Position numbers and translations under genes: made by a program. This document shows, in pieces, positions 9,936 through 19,207 of a stretch of DNA of 64,000 nt. Within the stretch, counting starts at the first letter, position 1; the number at the start of each line of letters is the position of its first letter. The notes under the pieces are model-generated. The model searched no databases. It was given only the letters and a program-made list of their open reading frames with translations, and was not told where the DNA came from. The stretch lies in NCBI GenBank assembly GCA_009692365.1, contig SHZJ01000001.1:1-64000 (forward strand), read 5' to 3'. Origin of the DNA: Gammaproteobacteria bacterium (GTDB lineage: Bacteria > Pseudomonadota > Gammaproteobacteria > Ga0077536).

Positions 9936-11819
9936 CTAGTTGGGTGCGCGCCCGCGATCCCCGATGTTGGCAGCGAAGGCGTCACGCACCAAGAGCGCCA
10001 CCGAGGGGCTGCTCAAGCTGCGCAGAAACGCCTCCAGGGCCGTGCGTTCGGCCGGGCTGAGTCCCAGGGCTTTGAGTTCGGGCGCCGCGCCGGGATGGGC
10101 GACCCCGCCGGCGTCATAGCGCGCGATCACCGCCGCTAGAGTGGGCAGGGAACCGTCGTGGAGATAGGGCGCGGTGAGTGCGACATTGCGTAGGCTAGGG
10201 GTGCGGAAGTGCCAATTATCAGCCGGATCGAGCGTGACCTCGGCGCGTCCGAGGTCGCTCGCGGGCGGCGCGAGGCTGGCGCCGGCGTCGCTCGGGAGCA
10301 CTTGGAACTGCGTGCCGGGTGCCACCGCGACCGTGAGGGTGGGGGGGCGCGGGAGGGCAGCAGCCACCGCCAGCCCGGTGTCGTGGAGCTGATGGTCGGT
10401 GAAAAGCGCCGTGTCCTGGCCGACGAGATGGCAGCCGCTGCAGCCCGCCTTGCCCGTGAACAGCGCAAAGCCGCGCTGCGCTGAGGCGTCGAGCGCGCGG
10501 CTCTCGCCCCCAAAGCGCCAGCGGTCAAAAGGGCTATCCCCGGCGATTAGCGTGCGCTCGTAGGCGGCGAGCGCGGCCCCCAGATTCTCCATACTGAGCG
10601 CCTGTCCCCCGAACGCCGCTGCAAAGCGGCTTTGATAATCCGGCAATCCCGCCAATTTCTCCAACACAAAGCCGATCGAGGGATTACCTAATTCGTTGGC
10701 GGCCAGCAACGGCGCCCAAATTTGTTGTTCCAGCCGGGATTCCCGGGCATCCACAAACAGCCTCGGCAGGAAGCCCACATTGAGCAGCGTGGGCGCGTTG
10801 CGGCGCACGCTGCGACCTTCAATGCCGACCGGTGTGGCGAGTTCATTGCTGGTATAGCCTTGGTCCGGCACATGGCAGCTGGCGCAAGACAGCGTGTCGT
10901 TATGTGAAAGCCGGCGGTCGAAAAATAATTGACGACCTAGTTGAATCTGCGCAGCGGTGGGCAGTGGACCATTATTCAAGGCTTGGGCGTTGGGCAAACC
11001 GAGCTGGCCTGCGCGTAGATGGGCCAGCAGGTCGGCCGGCACGGCGTCGCGCGCGGTGAGCGCGCGCGAGCGGGTGGTGAAATGCGAGGAGGTGTAGTCG
11101 CCGCGCTCGTCGCCGCCGCGCAGCGATGGGGAGGTTGGCACCCGCGCGGCGGCCGGCGGCGCGCGGGCTTCGAGGGCGAGGGTTTCGACGTCGGCGGCCA
11201 AACTCGCGACATCCAGAAAGCTCGAGGTGTATTCGTTGCGGATACGGCCCTCGGCATCGATGAGAAAGACCCGCAGCGTATGGGCCAACACCTGTCCGGT
11301 CGCATTGGTTTCGAGGTCTTGATGATAGTCCCGCAGCAGCGTGTCGAGGTCAGTGGCGAGAGCCGCTACGAAGGGCCACTCCAGACCGGGTTTGCGAAAA
11401 TGCTGGGCGTAGGCGCGCAGCACTTCGGGGGTATCGTGCGCGGGGTCAAAGCTCACGCTGACGAAGCGCGTCTGCTGAGCTAATCCGGGGTTTTTGCGCA
11501 GGCGCGCCGCCACCAGCCCCAGCGTGTGGCTCGCCATTGGGCAGCCCGCACCGTCCGCGCAGCGCGTATAAATGAAGCTCAGGACCACGATGCGTTGGTC
11601 AAAGAGCTCGTGCAGCGTGCGCACGGCGCCGGTTTCATCGCGCACCTGCGCGTTGGGTGCCGCCCCCACCGGCGGTAAGGCATAGGTGCCGGGCACCGGG
11701 GCGGTGGCGGCGCTGCTGGCGGCGCTGCTGGCGGGCTGCTCGGGGGCCGCCAGTGCGGTGCTCAACGCCAGCAGTAAACTACCCGCGATGACGCCGGCCA
11801 TCTCGCCGCCGCGACCCAT
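9936..11819 (-). CDS. Fused SCO1/SenC copper-chaperone domain plus di-haem cytochrome c peroxidase/MauG domain
   Basis: SCO-like FIYTRCADGAGCPMASHTLG and VSFDPAHDTPEVLRAYA; two CXXCH motifs (SCASCH, GCSGCH). The track extends to 11879, but ATG at 11819 directly follows the SBP56 stop. Confidence 0.88.
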   Translation of the reverse strand: MGRGGEMAGVIAGSLLLALSTALAAPEQPASSAASSAATAPVPGTYALPPVGAAPNAQVRDETGAVRTLHELFDQRIVVLSFIYTRCADGAGCPMASHTLGLVAARLRKNPGLAQQTRFVSVSFDPAHDTPEVLRAYAQHFRKPGLEWPFVAALATDLDTLLRDYHQDLETNATGQVLAHTLRVFLIDAEGRIRNEYTSSFLDVASLAADVETLALEARAPPAAARVPTSPSLRGGDERGDYTSSHFTTRSRALTARDAVPADLLAHLRAGQLGLPNAQALNNGPLPTAAQIQLGRQLFFDRRLSHNDTLSCASCHVPDQGYTSNELATPVGIEGRSVRRNAPTLLNVGFLPRLFVDARESRLEQQIWAPLLAANELGNPSIGFVLEKLAGLPDYQSRFAAAFGGQALSMENLGAALAAYERTLIAGDSPFDRWRFGGESRALDASAQRGFALFTGKAGCSGCHLVGQDTALFTDHQLHDTGLAVAAALPRPPTLTVAVAPGTQFQVLPSDAGASLAPPASDLGRAEVTLDPADNWHFRTPSLRNVALTAPYLHDGSLPTLAAVIARYDAGGVAHPGAAPELKALGLSPAERTALEAFLRSLSSPSVALLVRDAFAANIGDRGRAPN

Positions 11820-11820
11820 C

Positions 11821-13185
11821 TCAGTGTTTGAGCGCGACGCCCTCAGATACCGGCGACGCCGCCTGGGCTTGGGCCCCAACCGAGTAAGCGCCGAGGGTCA
11901 TCATGTGCGGGCGCCCCAGTTTGGCGGTGATGAAATTCAGGTTAAACGCAGGCTTGAGGGTCTTACCATCCCAGTCAAAGGCCTTGAAATACTGTAGGTC
12001 GCCCTCTGGCCCTTGGGTTTTATCCCAGTTGCTGACCAGCGAGGAGGTGAAGTAGACCCGCTTGCCGTCCCAGCTCTGCGACACCATGTTGACCTGCTCG
12101 CCGATTTTTTTCTCATAGACGACTTTGGGGTGGAAGGCATCGGAGATATCAAACAAGCGCGTCATGCCATCGTTCCAGGTGTTGACCCACAGGCGGGTGT
12201 CGTCGGCGGAGATCGAGATGTCTACCGGCAGCGGAATTTTTTTCGCGTCGCCGATGTCGGCCACCGCCTGCGCGTGCCACTCGCCCTGCGCGTCGCGATG
12301 GATCAGAAAGATTTTCGAGGTCAAAGCGGTGGTGGTGAAACAGTAATCGTGTTTTTCGTTCCACGCGCAGCGGATTTCCAGCGGCGCGCCCGGCACGTCC
12401 AGAATTTTGAGCGGTTTGCGGGTATGCAGGTCCCACACGGCAACCGTGCTGCCGAAGTGTTTCATGGCCTGCGGGTCGCCCATCATTTGGCCGAGATTCA
12501 TCATGTAGTTGTTCCAGCCGGTGAACGAAGACGTCAGCATGACGTTGAGCCGCGGCAGCGCCCGCACGTCGTAGCCATAGCCGTCCGCCATTTGCCCAGA
12601 TTTCACCGCCCCCTGCAGATTGTCATCGGTGGGCATCCAGTGGGTGGTGATGTACTCGCCCTCATTGGTGTACTCGGCCATGCCGGTGCGTCCGCCGTGG
12701 TCTTGATTATTCGACAGGCCCGTGATGAGCATGCGACCCGGCAGGGCGTAAAAAGTATGCGGGCCGACAATGCCGCCGGTGGCGGCCACGAAATCGGTGA
12801 TGGTGCGGGTCAGTTTGGGTTTGGCGGGGTCGCTGTAGACGTCAAAAATAAAGATATTGCTGCTGTCGAGGCCACCTGCCCAGAGGGCGCGCCGGTCGTC
12901 GCTGTAGCCGGAATGATGCGCCTCGTTGCGCCCGCCCACCGACAGGCTCGCCAGCACCTGGCCGTAGGTTTTAGATTTGGGCCGCACATCTACGGTCACT
13001 AGTTTATCTTGCTCATCGCCGAGTTCCATGACGCCCAAGGTCCAGATGTACATGAAGTCTTCCGGCCCGGTCAGGCGCTTCATATAGGGCGAGACGCAGG
13101 TTTCGTCTGCATAGCTCGGCGCTAGCGCCAGCAGGCCAATGATGAACGCAATGCCATGTTGCAGGATGCGGAAATTCAAACGCAT
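11821..13185 (-). CDS. mtoX: SBP56 (selenium-binding protein) family, methanethiol-oxidase-like, with signal peptide
   Basis: SBP56-like sequence (GGRNEAHHSGYSDDRRALWAGGLDSSNIFIFDV, GGIVGPHTFYALPGRMLITGLSN, PLPVDISISADDTRLWVNTWNDG) and N-terminal export signal. Confidence 0.88.
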   Translation of the reverse strand: MRLNFRILQHGIAFIIGLLALAPSYADETCVSPYMKRLTGPEDFMYIWTLGVMELGDEQDKLVTVDVRPKSKTYGQVLASLSVGGRNEAHHSGYSDDRRALWAGGLDSSNIFIFDVYSDPAKPKLTRTITDFVAATGGIVGPHTFYALPGRMLITGLSNNQDHGGRTGMAEYTNEGEYITTHWMPTDDNLQGAVKSGQMADGYGYDVRALPRLNVMLTSSFTGWNNYMMNLGQMMGDPQAMKHFGSTVAVWDLHTRKPLKILDVPGAPLEIRCAWNEKHDYCFTTTALTSKIFLIHRDAQGEWHAQAVADIGDAKKIPLPVDISISADDTRLWVNTWNDGMTRLFDISDAFHPKVVYEKKIGEQVNMVSQSWDGKRVYFTSSLVSNWDKTQGPEGDLQYFKAFDWDGKTLKPAFNLNFITAKLGRPHMMTLGAYSVGAQAQAASPVSEGVALKH

Positions 13186-13236
13186 GAGAGGCCTCCTAGG
13201 ACGGGGCGGATACGATGGTTGGTTTACGTTACAGGC

Positions 13237-15705
13237 TTAGCCAAAGGGTTTCCACATAAGGATGAGTTTTGGCATCAGGGTCAGGGCGCCCAGGATGGCA
13301 AGGGTCATGGCGATGGTGGTGAGAATGCCAAAAATGATGCTCGGCACAAAGTTCGACAAGACGAGGATCGAAAAGCCAAAGCACACCACTAGCGTCGTAT
13401 AAAAGCCGGCCTTGGCGATGTTGGAATGGCAATAGTACAGGGTGTCGAGGCCATTCTGGAGGCGTTTAAATTCGACCCCATAACGGTACAGGTAGTGGAT
13501 GCAGTCTTCGACCGCGATGCCGATCGTGAGTGAGGCCACCATGATGGTCATCATATCGAGCGGAATGCCCATCCAACCCATGAAACCCAGCACCCCCGTG
13601 GCCGCCACGATGTTGGGAATTACCCCAATGAGGGCCGCTTTGAAGGAACGAAACAGGAGCCAAAGAATGAGCAGCACACCGAAAATAGACCAGCCCAGAG
13701 ACTGAATCTGCGAAGAATAAAGACTCTGCAGCATGTTGCTGTAGAGCACTAACAGCCCGGTGACTTCGAACTCCGAGCGCTTCAGGCCGAGGTCGTGCTT
13801 GAGGCCGTGGCGGATCTTCGCCAAGAGTTCCTGGCGGCGCAGCTTAGGCTGCGAATCCAGCACTCGCACCGCGAGTAGCGCTTGGTCTTGCTCAATCGAG
13901 ATATAGGGCGTGAGCATTTCTGTTTTGAGGTTGTCGGGCAGGCGCTTGTAGATGACGTTGAGTTCGAAGGGGTCGAATTCGCGACCATGGTTCAGGTCTT
14001 CAGCTACCCGCACCATAGAGGCGAGCGAGGTGACCTTGCCGACACCGGGGATGGTCTCCAGAAAATCGTGCACCTGCTTGATGCGGGCAATTTTGTCGGA
14101 GGTGAACCAGTAATCAGATTTTTGACTCGATGAGTCTTCGAACAGGGAGGCTAATTCGGCGTCCGCCGCGGCGGTCGCGGCGGCCGGCGCCGGCGGGGAA
14201 AATTTCAGCACGACGGCCAGCGGCGTGGTGCCGCCCAGGGTTTCATCGACCTGCTTGAGGCCTTGGTAAATTTCGGTGCTCTGTTTGAAATAATTAATGA
14301 AGCTGTTTTCGACTTCCAGCTTGGCGATGCCCCACACCCCCAGCAGGGTAATCAACACCGTGGCGCTCAGTACCGCGGTGCCGTGGCGGTCGGTGAAACG
14401 CGCCAACACCAGCGTAAAGCCGGCGCTGCCTTCTTCTCGCACCTTGAGCGGACGCTTTTTCATCAGCGTCATCACGCAGGGAATGAGCGTAAACAGGGTC
14501 ACAAAGGCCACGGCGAGGCTCAGGCTCATCATCCAGCCAAAATCGATGATCGGCTTGATGTCGCTGGTCACCAACGAGGCGAAGCCCACGATGGAAGTGA
14601 GGCTGGTGTAGAAACACGGCGGGGCCATGTCGTGCACCATGCGGCGGACCAGTTCGGCCTGAGGGAGGTCTGGATGCTCTCGGTAGAGCTCCATGTAGTG
14701 CACGATGAGATGGATGTTGACCGAAATGGTGAGGATCAGCGTGAGCGCGATGAAGTTGGAGGAAATAACGGTCAATTCCCAGCCCACCAGCCCCAGCAGA
14801 CCCAAGATGATGGCCGTGCAATACACGCAGCTCACGAGTGGGATCATGACCCAGCGCAATTCCCGAAAGAGATAGCCGAGCATCACCACGGCGAGCGTCA
14901 GGGCACCGCAGCCGAACACCGAGATATCGCTGCGCACGTAGCTGATAAGGTCGTTGGTGATCATCGCTAGCCCACCGAGGTGGAGGTGCGCTGAGGCCGG
15001 ATATTTGGCGAGCACCTCCCGCAGGTGGCTGATCGCAACGCGGTTGTTTTCTTCGAGGGTGCGCTTGGCGGCGGCATAGACCGGCTCGATGGCGGCGAGT
15101 CGGGCGGCCGCGGCCGCGGACAGCCCGTCGGTAGCGCGTTGGTAGGCCAAATCGCCGCGTTCGGTTTGCAACGCGTCGAACGCCGCGTGGTCTTTCAACA
15201 TGACCCGGATTGCCGTGGTTTTACCGTCTTCGCTGATGACGACCTTGCGGTAGAGCGGGCTGGTTAAGAGCTCGCTGCGCGCTTTTATCAGGTCCACGCC
15301 GGGCGACTCCAGGGTCTTATATTTCGAGACCGCTTCCGACAGCCGGAGGTCGCTATTTTTGACCAGCGGCACGTCCAGTATGGTCATCACGGATGCCACT
15401 TCAGGCAGCGCTTTTAAGTCTGCCCGCAGGGCGGCGATCAGCCGCTGCGAGGCGGGCTCAAACAGCGACTCGGGCGGGGTTACCGTGATGAAAAGAAAAT
15501 CGGTGGCGCCGTAATGCCTGCTGAGGTCGCGATAGCGCTGCAGGTCGCGGTCGTTATCGAGCAGCAGGGAATCGGCCGAGGCGTCGATGCGAAAATTGGG
15601 AATTCCGCTCAGCGCGCCGCCCAGCGCGACCAGCAAGAGGCCCAGCACCACCCGCGGATAGCCCAGCACGTAACGGTCATAGCAGACGGCGAGTAGTTTG
15701 AGCAT
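13237..15705 (-). CDS. RND-superfamily/MMPL exporter
   Basis: 822 aa, duplicated TM blocks, SSD-like regions (ISVNIHLIVHYMELYREH; MTIMVASLTIGIAVEDCIHYLYRY). Confidence 0.9.
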   Translation of the reverse strand: MLKLLAVCYDRYVLGYPRVVLGLLLVALGGALSGIPNFRIDASADSLLLDNDRDLQRYRDLSRHYGATDFLFITVTPPESLFEPASQRLIAALRADLKALPEVASVMTILDVPLVKNSDLRLSEAVSKYKTLESPGVDLIKARSELLTSPLYRKVVISEDGKTTAIRVMLKDHAAFDALQTERGDLAYQRATDGLSAAAAARLAAIEPVYAAAKRTLEENNRVAISHLREVLAKYPASAHLHLGGLAMITNDLISYVRSDISVFGCGALTLAVVMLGYLFRELRWVMIPLVSCVYCTAIILGLLGLVGWELTVISSNFIALTLILTISVNIHLIVHYMELYREHPDLPQAELVRRMVHDMAPPCFYTSLTSIVGFASLVTSDIKPIIDFGWMMSLSLAVAFVTLFTLIPCVMTLMKKRPLKVREEGSAGFTLVLARFTDRHGTAVLSATVLITLLGVWGIAKLEVENSFINYFKQSTEIYQGLKQVDETLGGTTPLAVVLKFSPPAPAAATAAADAELASLFEDSSSQKSDYWFTSDKIARIKQVHDFLETIPGVGKVTSLASMVRVAEDLNHGREFDPFELNVIYKRLPDNLKTEMLTPYISIEQDQALLAVRVLDSQPKLRRQELLAKIRHGLKHDLGLKRSEFEVTGLLVLYSNMLQSLYSSQIQSLGWSIFGVLLILWLLFRSFKAALIGVIPNIVAATGVLGFMGWMGIPLDMMTIMVASLTIGIAVEDCIHYLYRYGVEFKRLQNGLDTLYYCHSNIAKAGFYTTLVVCFGFSILVLSNFVPSIIFGILTTIAMTLAILGALTLMPKLILMWKPFG

Positions 15706-15740
15706 GGGCGCGGCTAGTTTTTCGGTGGCTTAAGGGCGGC

Positions 15741-15746
15741 ATTATA
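15741..15746 (-). promoter_or_regulatory. Candidate -10 element (TATAAT on minus strand) for the RND-mtoX-SCO/MauG operon
   Basis: ATTATA on plus strand, about 35 bp upstream of the RND start; no convincing -35. Confidence 0.35.
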
Positions 15747-15811
15747 AAGTGCTTCAACGCGTAATCCGAGACGGGCGCCACCGCGCCGCCCGGCCCGGGT
15801 GCACCGCATGC

Positions 15812-16672
15812 TCAGGCGGCGTCGTGCAGCGCGGCGATGCGGGTGCTCAGCGGCGGGTGCGTGGCAAACAAATGCCCCAGTCCCCCGAGCATATTCCCGC
15901 TGATGCCGAAGGCCGCCAGGCCGCGCGGCAGTTGGGGTTCGTGACTGGCTTGCAGGCGCTCCAGGGCGGCAATCATTTTGCCGCGCCCCGCGAGGGTGGC
16001 CCCGCCCGCATCGGCGCGAAATTCGCGCTGTCGACTAAACCAGCACACCACCACCGACGCCAGCACCCCCAACACCGATTGGGCCACCATATAGCCGACG
16101 TAGTAGCCCATGCCGCGCCCACCGCCCTCGCGACTGCCGCGGTCCAGCGCGCTGGCGATGAGGTTGGCAAAGACCATGACGAAGGTGTTGACCACGCCTT
16201 GGATGAGCGTCAGCGTGATCATGTCACCGTTGGCAACGTGGGAGACCTCGTGGCCCAGCACCGCTTCCGCCTCGTCTTGGCTCATTTGTTGGAGGAGCCC
16301 GGTGCTCACCGCGACCAACGCATGGTTACGATTGGAACCCGTGGCGAAGGCGTTGGGTGTCGGGGACTCGAACACCGCCACATCGGGCATGCCGATGCCC
16401 GCCTGCTCGGTCTGGCGCCGCACCGTGTCGAGGAGCCAGCGTTCCGTGGCGGAGCGTGGTTCGGTGATGATCTGTGCGCCGACCGAGCGTACCGCCATCG
16501 ATTTCGACATCAACAGCGAAATGAACGAGCCCCCCATCCCGATGGCGGCGGTCATGAATAAATACGGCGCGAGGCTCATGCCTTGCTGATTAATGCCCAG
16601 CACGTTGAGTACCAGCGAGAGCACGGCGACCACCCCAAGGTTGGTCGCCAGAAAAAGCACAAGTCTGTTCAT
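15812..16672 (-). CDS. htpX: M48-family zinc metalloprotease HtpX
   Basis: HEVSHVANGDM zinc motif, four TMs, start MNRLVLFLATNLGVVAVLSLVLNVLG; the track start at 16789 is probably too early. Confidence 0.95.
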   Translation of the reverse strand: MNRLVLFLATNLGVVAVLSLVLNVLGINQQGMSLAPYLFMTAAIGMGGSFISLLMSKSMAVRSVGAQIITEPRSATERWLLDTVRRQTEQAGIGMPDVAVFESPTPNAFATGSNRNHALVAVSTGLLQQMSQDEAEAVLGHEVSHVANGDMITLTLIQGVVNTFVMVFANLIASALDRGSREGGGRGMGYYVGYMVAQSVLGVLASVVVCWFSRQREFRADAGGATLAGRGKMIAALERLQASHEPQLPRGLAAFGISGNMLGGLGHLFATHPPLSTRIAALHDAA

Positions 16673-16777
16673 TGCGAAGATCTCCTTCAGAACCGCTACG
16701 CGGTCGTTGCATTGTAATCGGCGCGAGCCCGATGTCATGATGCCGAGCCGGCCGTTATGGCCTTCATCGGCGTGATT

Positions 16778-17569
16778 ATGGACCCCCATTCAGAGCAAGA
16801 GTTTCGGCTATTTTTGCCCGAATTAGCCGCCTTGGCGGCTCGGGTCGTGTTGCCGTGGTTTCGCCAGCCGCTCAGCGTTACGGACAAGGGCGGGCGGCAC
16901 TTTGATCCGGTTACCCGGGCTGACCGCGAGGCCGAGCAAGCTCTGCGCGCCGCTATCTTGGCACGCTATCCCGACCACAGCATCTTGGGCGAGGAATTTG
17001 ACGAACAGGTGGGCAGCAGCGCCTATCGCTGGGTCATCGACCCCATCGACGGCACGCGCGCGTTCATCAGCGGGGTGCCGACGTGGGGCACGCTGGTGGG
17101 TTTGTGCGAGGACAACCAGCCGGTGCTCGGCATGATGAGCCAGCCCTTCGTGGGCGAGATTTTTATCGGCGGTGGGGCGCGTGCAACGCTGTTGCGGGGC
17201 GAACAGGCGGTCGATTTGCGCACCCGCGCGACCCCCAGTCTGGCGCAAGCCTCTTTATTCGCGACCACCCCTGAGATGTTTAGCGGCGCCGAATGGGCGG
17301 CGTTCCAGCGCGTGTCCGCGGCCGTGCGGTTGACCCGTTTTGGGATCGACTGTTACGCCTACTGTTTACTGGCCGCCGGGCACATCGATTTGGTCATCGA
17401 GGCGGGTTTGGGTTTCTACGACATCGCGCCGCTCGTGCCCATCATCACGGCCGCGGGCGGGCAGGTGAGCGATTGGCGCGGCGCGCCGGTACGCACCGGC
17501 GGGCGGGTCATTGCGGCCGCCAATGCCAGTCTCCATGCCAGCGCCCTGGCGCTCCTCGCCGAGGTCTGA
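16778..17569 (+). CDS. Inositol-monophosphatase-family phosphatase, HisN-type histidinol-phosphatase
   Basis: IMPase motifs DPVTRADREAE, GEEF, VIDPIDGTRAFISG, AGLGFYDIAPLVPII. Confidence 0.85.
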   Translation: MDPHSEQEFRLFLPELAALAARVVLPWFRQPLSVTDKGGRHFDPVTRADREAEQALRAAILARYPDHSILGEEFDEQVGSSAYRWVIDPIDGTRAFISGVPTWGTLVGLCEDNQPVLGMMSQPFVGEIFIGGGARATLLRGEQAVDLRTRATPSLAQASLFATTPEMFSGAEWAAFQRVSAAVRLTRFGIDCYAYCLLAAGHIDLVIEAGLGFYDIAPLVPIITAAGGQVSDWRGAPVRTGGRVIAAANASLHASALALLAEV

Positions 17570-18591
17570 TGGCCGCCGCCGGCCCGCGCGTCGCCGTGTG
17601 TATTGGCCGCTTTGCGCCCGTGCAGCACCACCACTGCCAGACCATCGAGGCGCAACTAGCCGGCCACGCGCTGGTCATCGTGTTATGCACCGGCAGCACC
17701 TCCGCGCGCGATGTGGCCAATCCCTGGACGCTCACCCAGCGGCTTGACGGCCTGCGCGCGGCGCTCCCCGACCCGCGGGTGGTCATCGTTGCGCTGGCAG
17801 ATTGTTGGTACGACGACCCGCGTTGGGCGGCCTTGGTCGCCCTCACCGTCGGCGCGGCCTGCCAGCGCGCGGGGCTGGCGCCGGAGGACGCTCAAATCAC
17901 CGTGGTCGGCACCGAACGGGCCGGCCCGGACTACTACGCCATGCTGTTTCCGCGCTGGCAGGCCGGCGCCACGGGGTCCAGCGCGTGGGTGCCGGCGTTG
18001 GCGGAAGCCTTGTTGCTCGCCACCGGCGCGGCGCGCGGGGCGCTGTTAGACACGCACTGCCCCCCGACCGCCCACGGCTTTATCAGCGCTGGGCTGGAGG
18101 GTGAGATTGGGCGTGAACTGGCGGCCGAGGCTGCGTTCGCGGTGGACTATCGCCGGGCCTGGGCCAGCGCGCCTTATCCGCCGGTGTTCGTGACGGTAGA
18201 CGTACTGGTGCGGCACCAAGATCGGGTGCTGTTAGTCCAGCGAGGGCGGCGGCCCGGCTTGGGGTTGCTGGCGCTACCCGGTGGTTTTGTGGGTCCCGGC
18301 GAGTCGCTGGCGGCGGCCGCCGTGCGCGAATTGTGCGAGGAGACAGGCTTGCAGATCCCCGCACCGGCGGCCGGCGCCGGGCGGGTGTTTGACCATCCGC
18401 GGCGTTCGCGACGGGGCCGGATCATCACCCATTTATTTGAATTTGATCTCAGCGTGCTGCCCGTCGCACCCGTGGCGGTGGGCGGCGATGACGCGGCCCT
18501 GGCGCTCTGGCTGCCCCGCGCTAGGGTGCGGGCAGAGGATTTTTTTGAGGACCACTACGCCATCCTGCAGGTCACGCTGGGCCTCCCCTGA
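17569..18591 (+). CDS. NadM-like nucleotidyltransferase / NUDIX hydrolase fusion
   Basis: N-terminal CIGRFAPVQHHHCQTIE (nucleotidyltransferase-like), C-terminal NUDIX box GGFVGPGESLAAAAVRELCEETGL; ATG overlaps the upstream stop (TGATG). Confidence 0.82.
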   Translation: MAAAGPRVAVCIGRFAPVQHHHCQTIEAQLAGHALVIVLCTGSTSARDVANPWTLTQRLDGLRAALPDPRVVIVALADCWYDDPRWAALVALTVGAACQRAGLAPEDAQITVVGTERAGPDYYAMLFPRWQAGATGSSAWVPALAEALLLATGAARGALLDTHCPPTAHGFISAGLEGEIGRELAAEAAFAVDYRRAWASAPYPPVFVTVDVLVRHQDRVLLVQRGRRPGLGLLALPGGFVGPGESLAAAAVRELCEETGLQIPAPAAGAGRVFDHPRRSRRGRIITHLFEFDLSVLPVAPVAVGGDDAALALWLPRARVRAEDFFEDHYAILQVTLGLP

Positions 18592-18822
18592 ACGACGGCG
18601 GGCGCAGGCCTGTGAGGGCCGCACCAAACGAAGGCGCGTCTGAGGGGCTTAGTTCCACGAACCTGGGCCGCTACCCCGGACGGGAGTCGTCTGATCTGAC
18701 CATCGACTCCCGCCTCGGGCGGGGCGAAAAACGCGGGTTTGGAGACGCCAACAGGCGACCCGCGCGCTCTATTGTTACCCTCCAAAGGCGGCCGCGCTCC
18801 GGCGTCGCTGCGAGATTTAACC

Positions 18823-19194
18823 ATGCACTTGCGTGTTGTTTTAGTCCTGAGTGCCGTGATGTCGAACGGGGCGCAAGCCGATGCCCGCTATCAGGCGGTC
18901 CCGATCGATGCGGGTCACGAATTTGGGATGGAGAAGGCGCTGATCCTCGACACCGTCGCCGGTCATCTGTGGATCTGGACCGAAAGCCCGGCCACCGATG
19001 AGGAACCGGGGGGGCGCTACGTCATTTATCAGGGCCAGCTAACCCCGGGTAGCCGGATGGGCGAGGTGGTGCTCAAACAGGAATGGGTGATGGGTAAACC
19101 GGGCGAAGAAAATTCCGCCGCCGCGGCCAAGCCCGTTGCCCCGGCCAAGACGGTGACCCCGGCCAAGCCGGTGGCCCCGGTCAAGCGCAAATAA
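18823..19194 (+). CDS. Hypothetical exported protein with Ala/Lys/Pro-rich C-terminal repeats
   Basis: Signal-peptide-like MHLRVVLVLSAVMSNGAQA; C-terminus AKPVAPAKTVTPAKPVAPVKRK. Confidence 0.6.
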   Translation: MHLRVVLVLSAVMSNGAQADARYQAVPIDAGHEFGMEKALILDTVAGHLWIWTESPATDEEPGGRYVIYQGQLTPGSRMGEVVLKQEWVMGKPGEENSAAAAKPVAPAKTVTPAKPVAPVKRK

Positions 19195-19207
19195 CGGGCC
19201 GGCGAGC

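Noticed and set aside
13156-14970. Many His/Gln/Arg-rich plus-strand ORFs opposite the RND and SBP56 genes (e.g. 14263-14970)
   Set aside because: Antisense GC-codon shadow ORFs; the minus-strand frames have clear family motifs.
18640-18680. gaacctgg... segment considered as a TPP riboswitch
   Set aside because: Lacks the CTGAGA and full GAACCTGAT-C-GG-TAA-AGCG pattern; kept only as an unclassified structured element.
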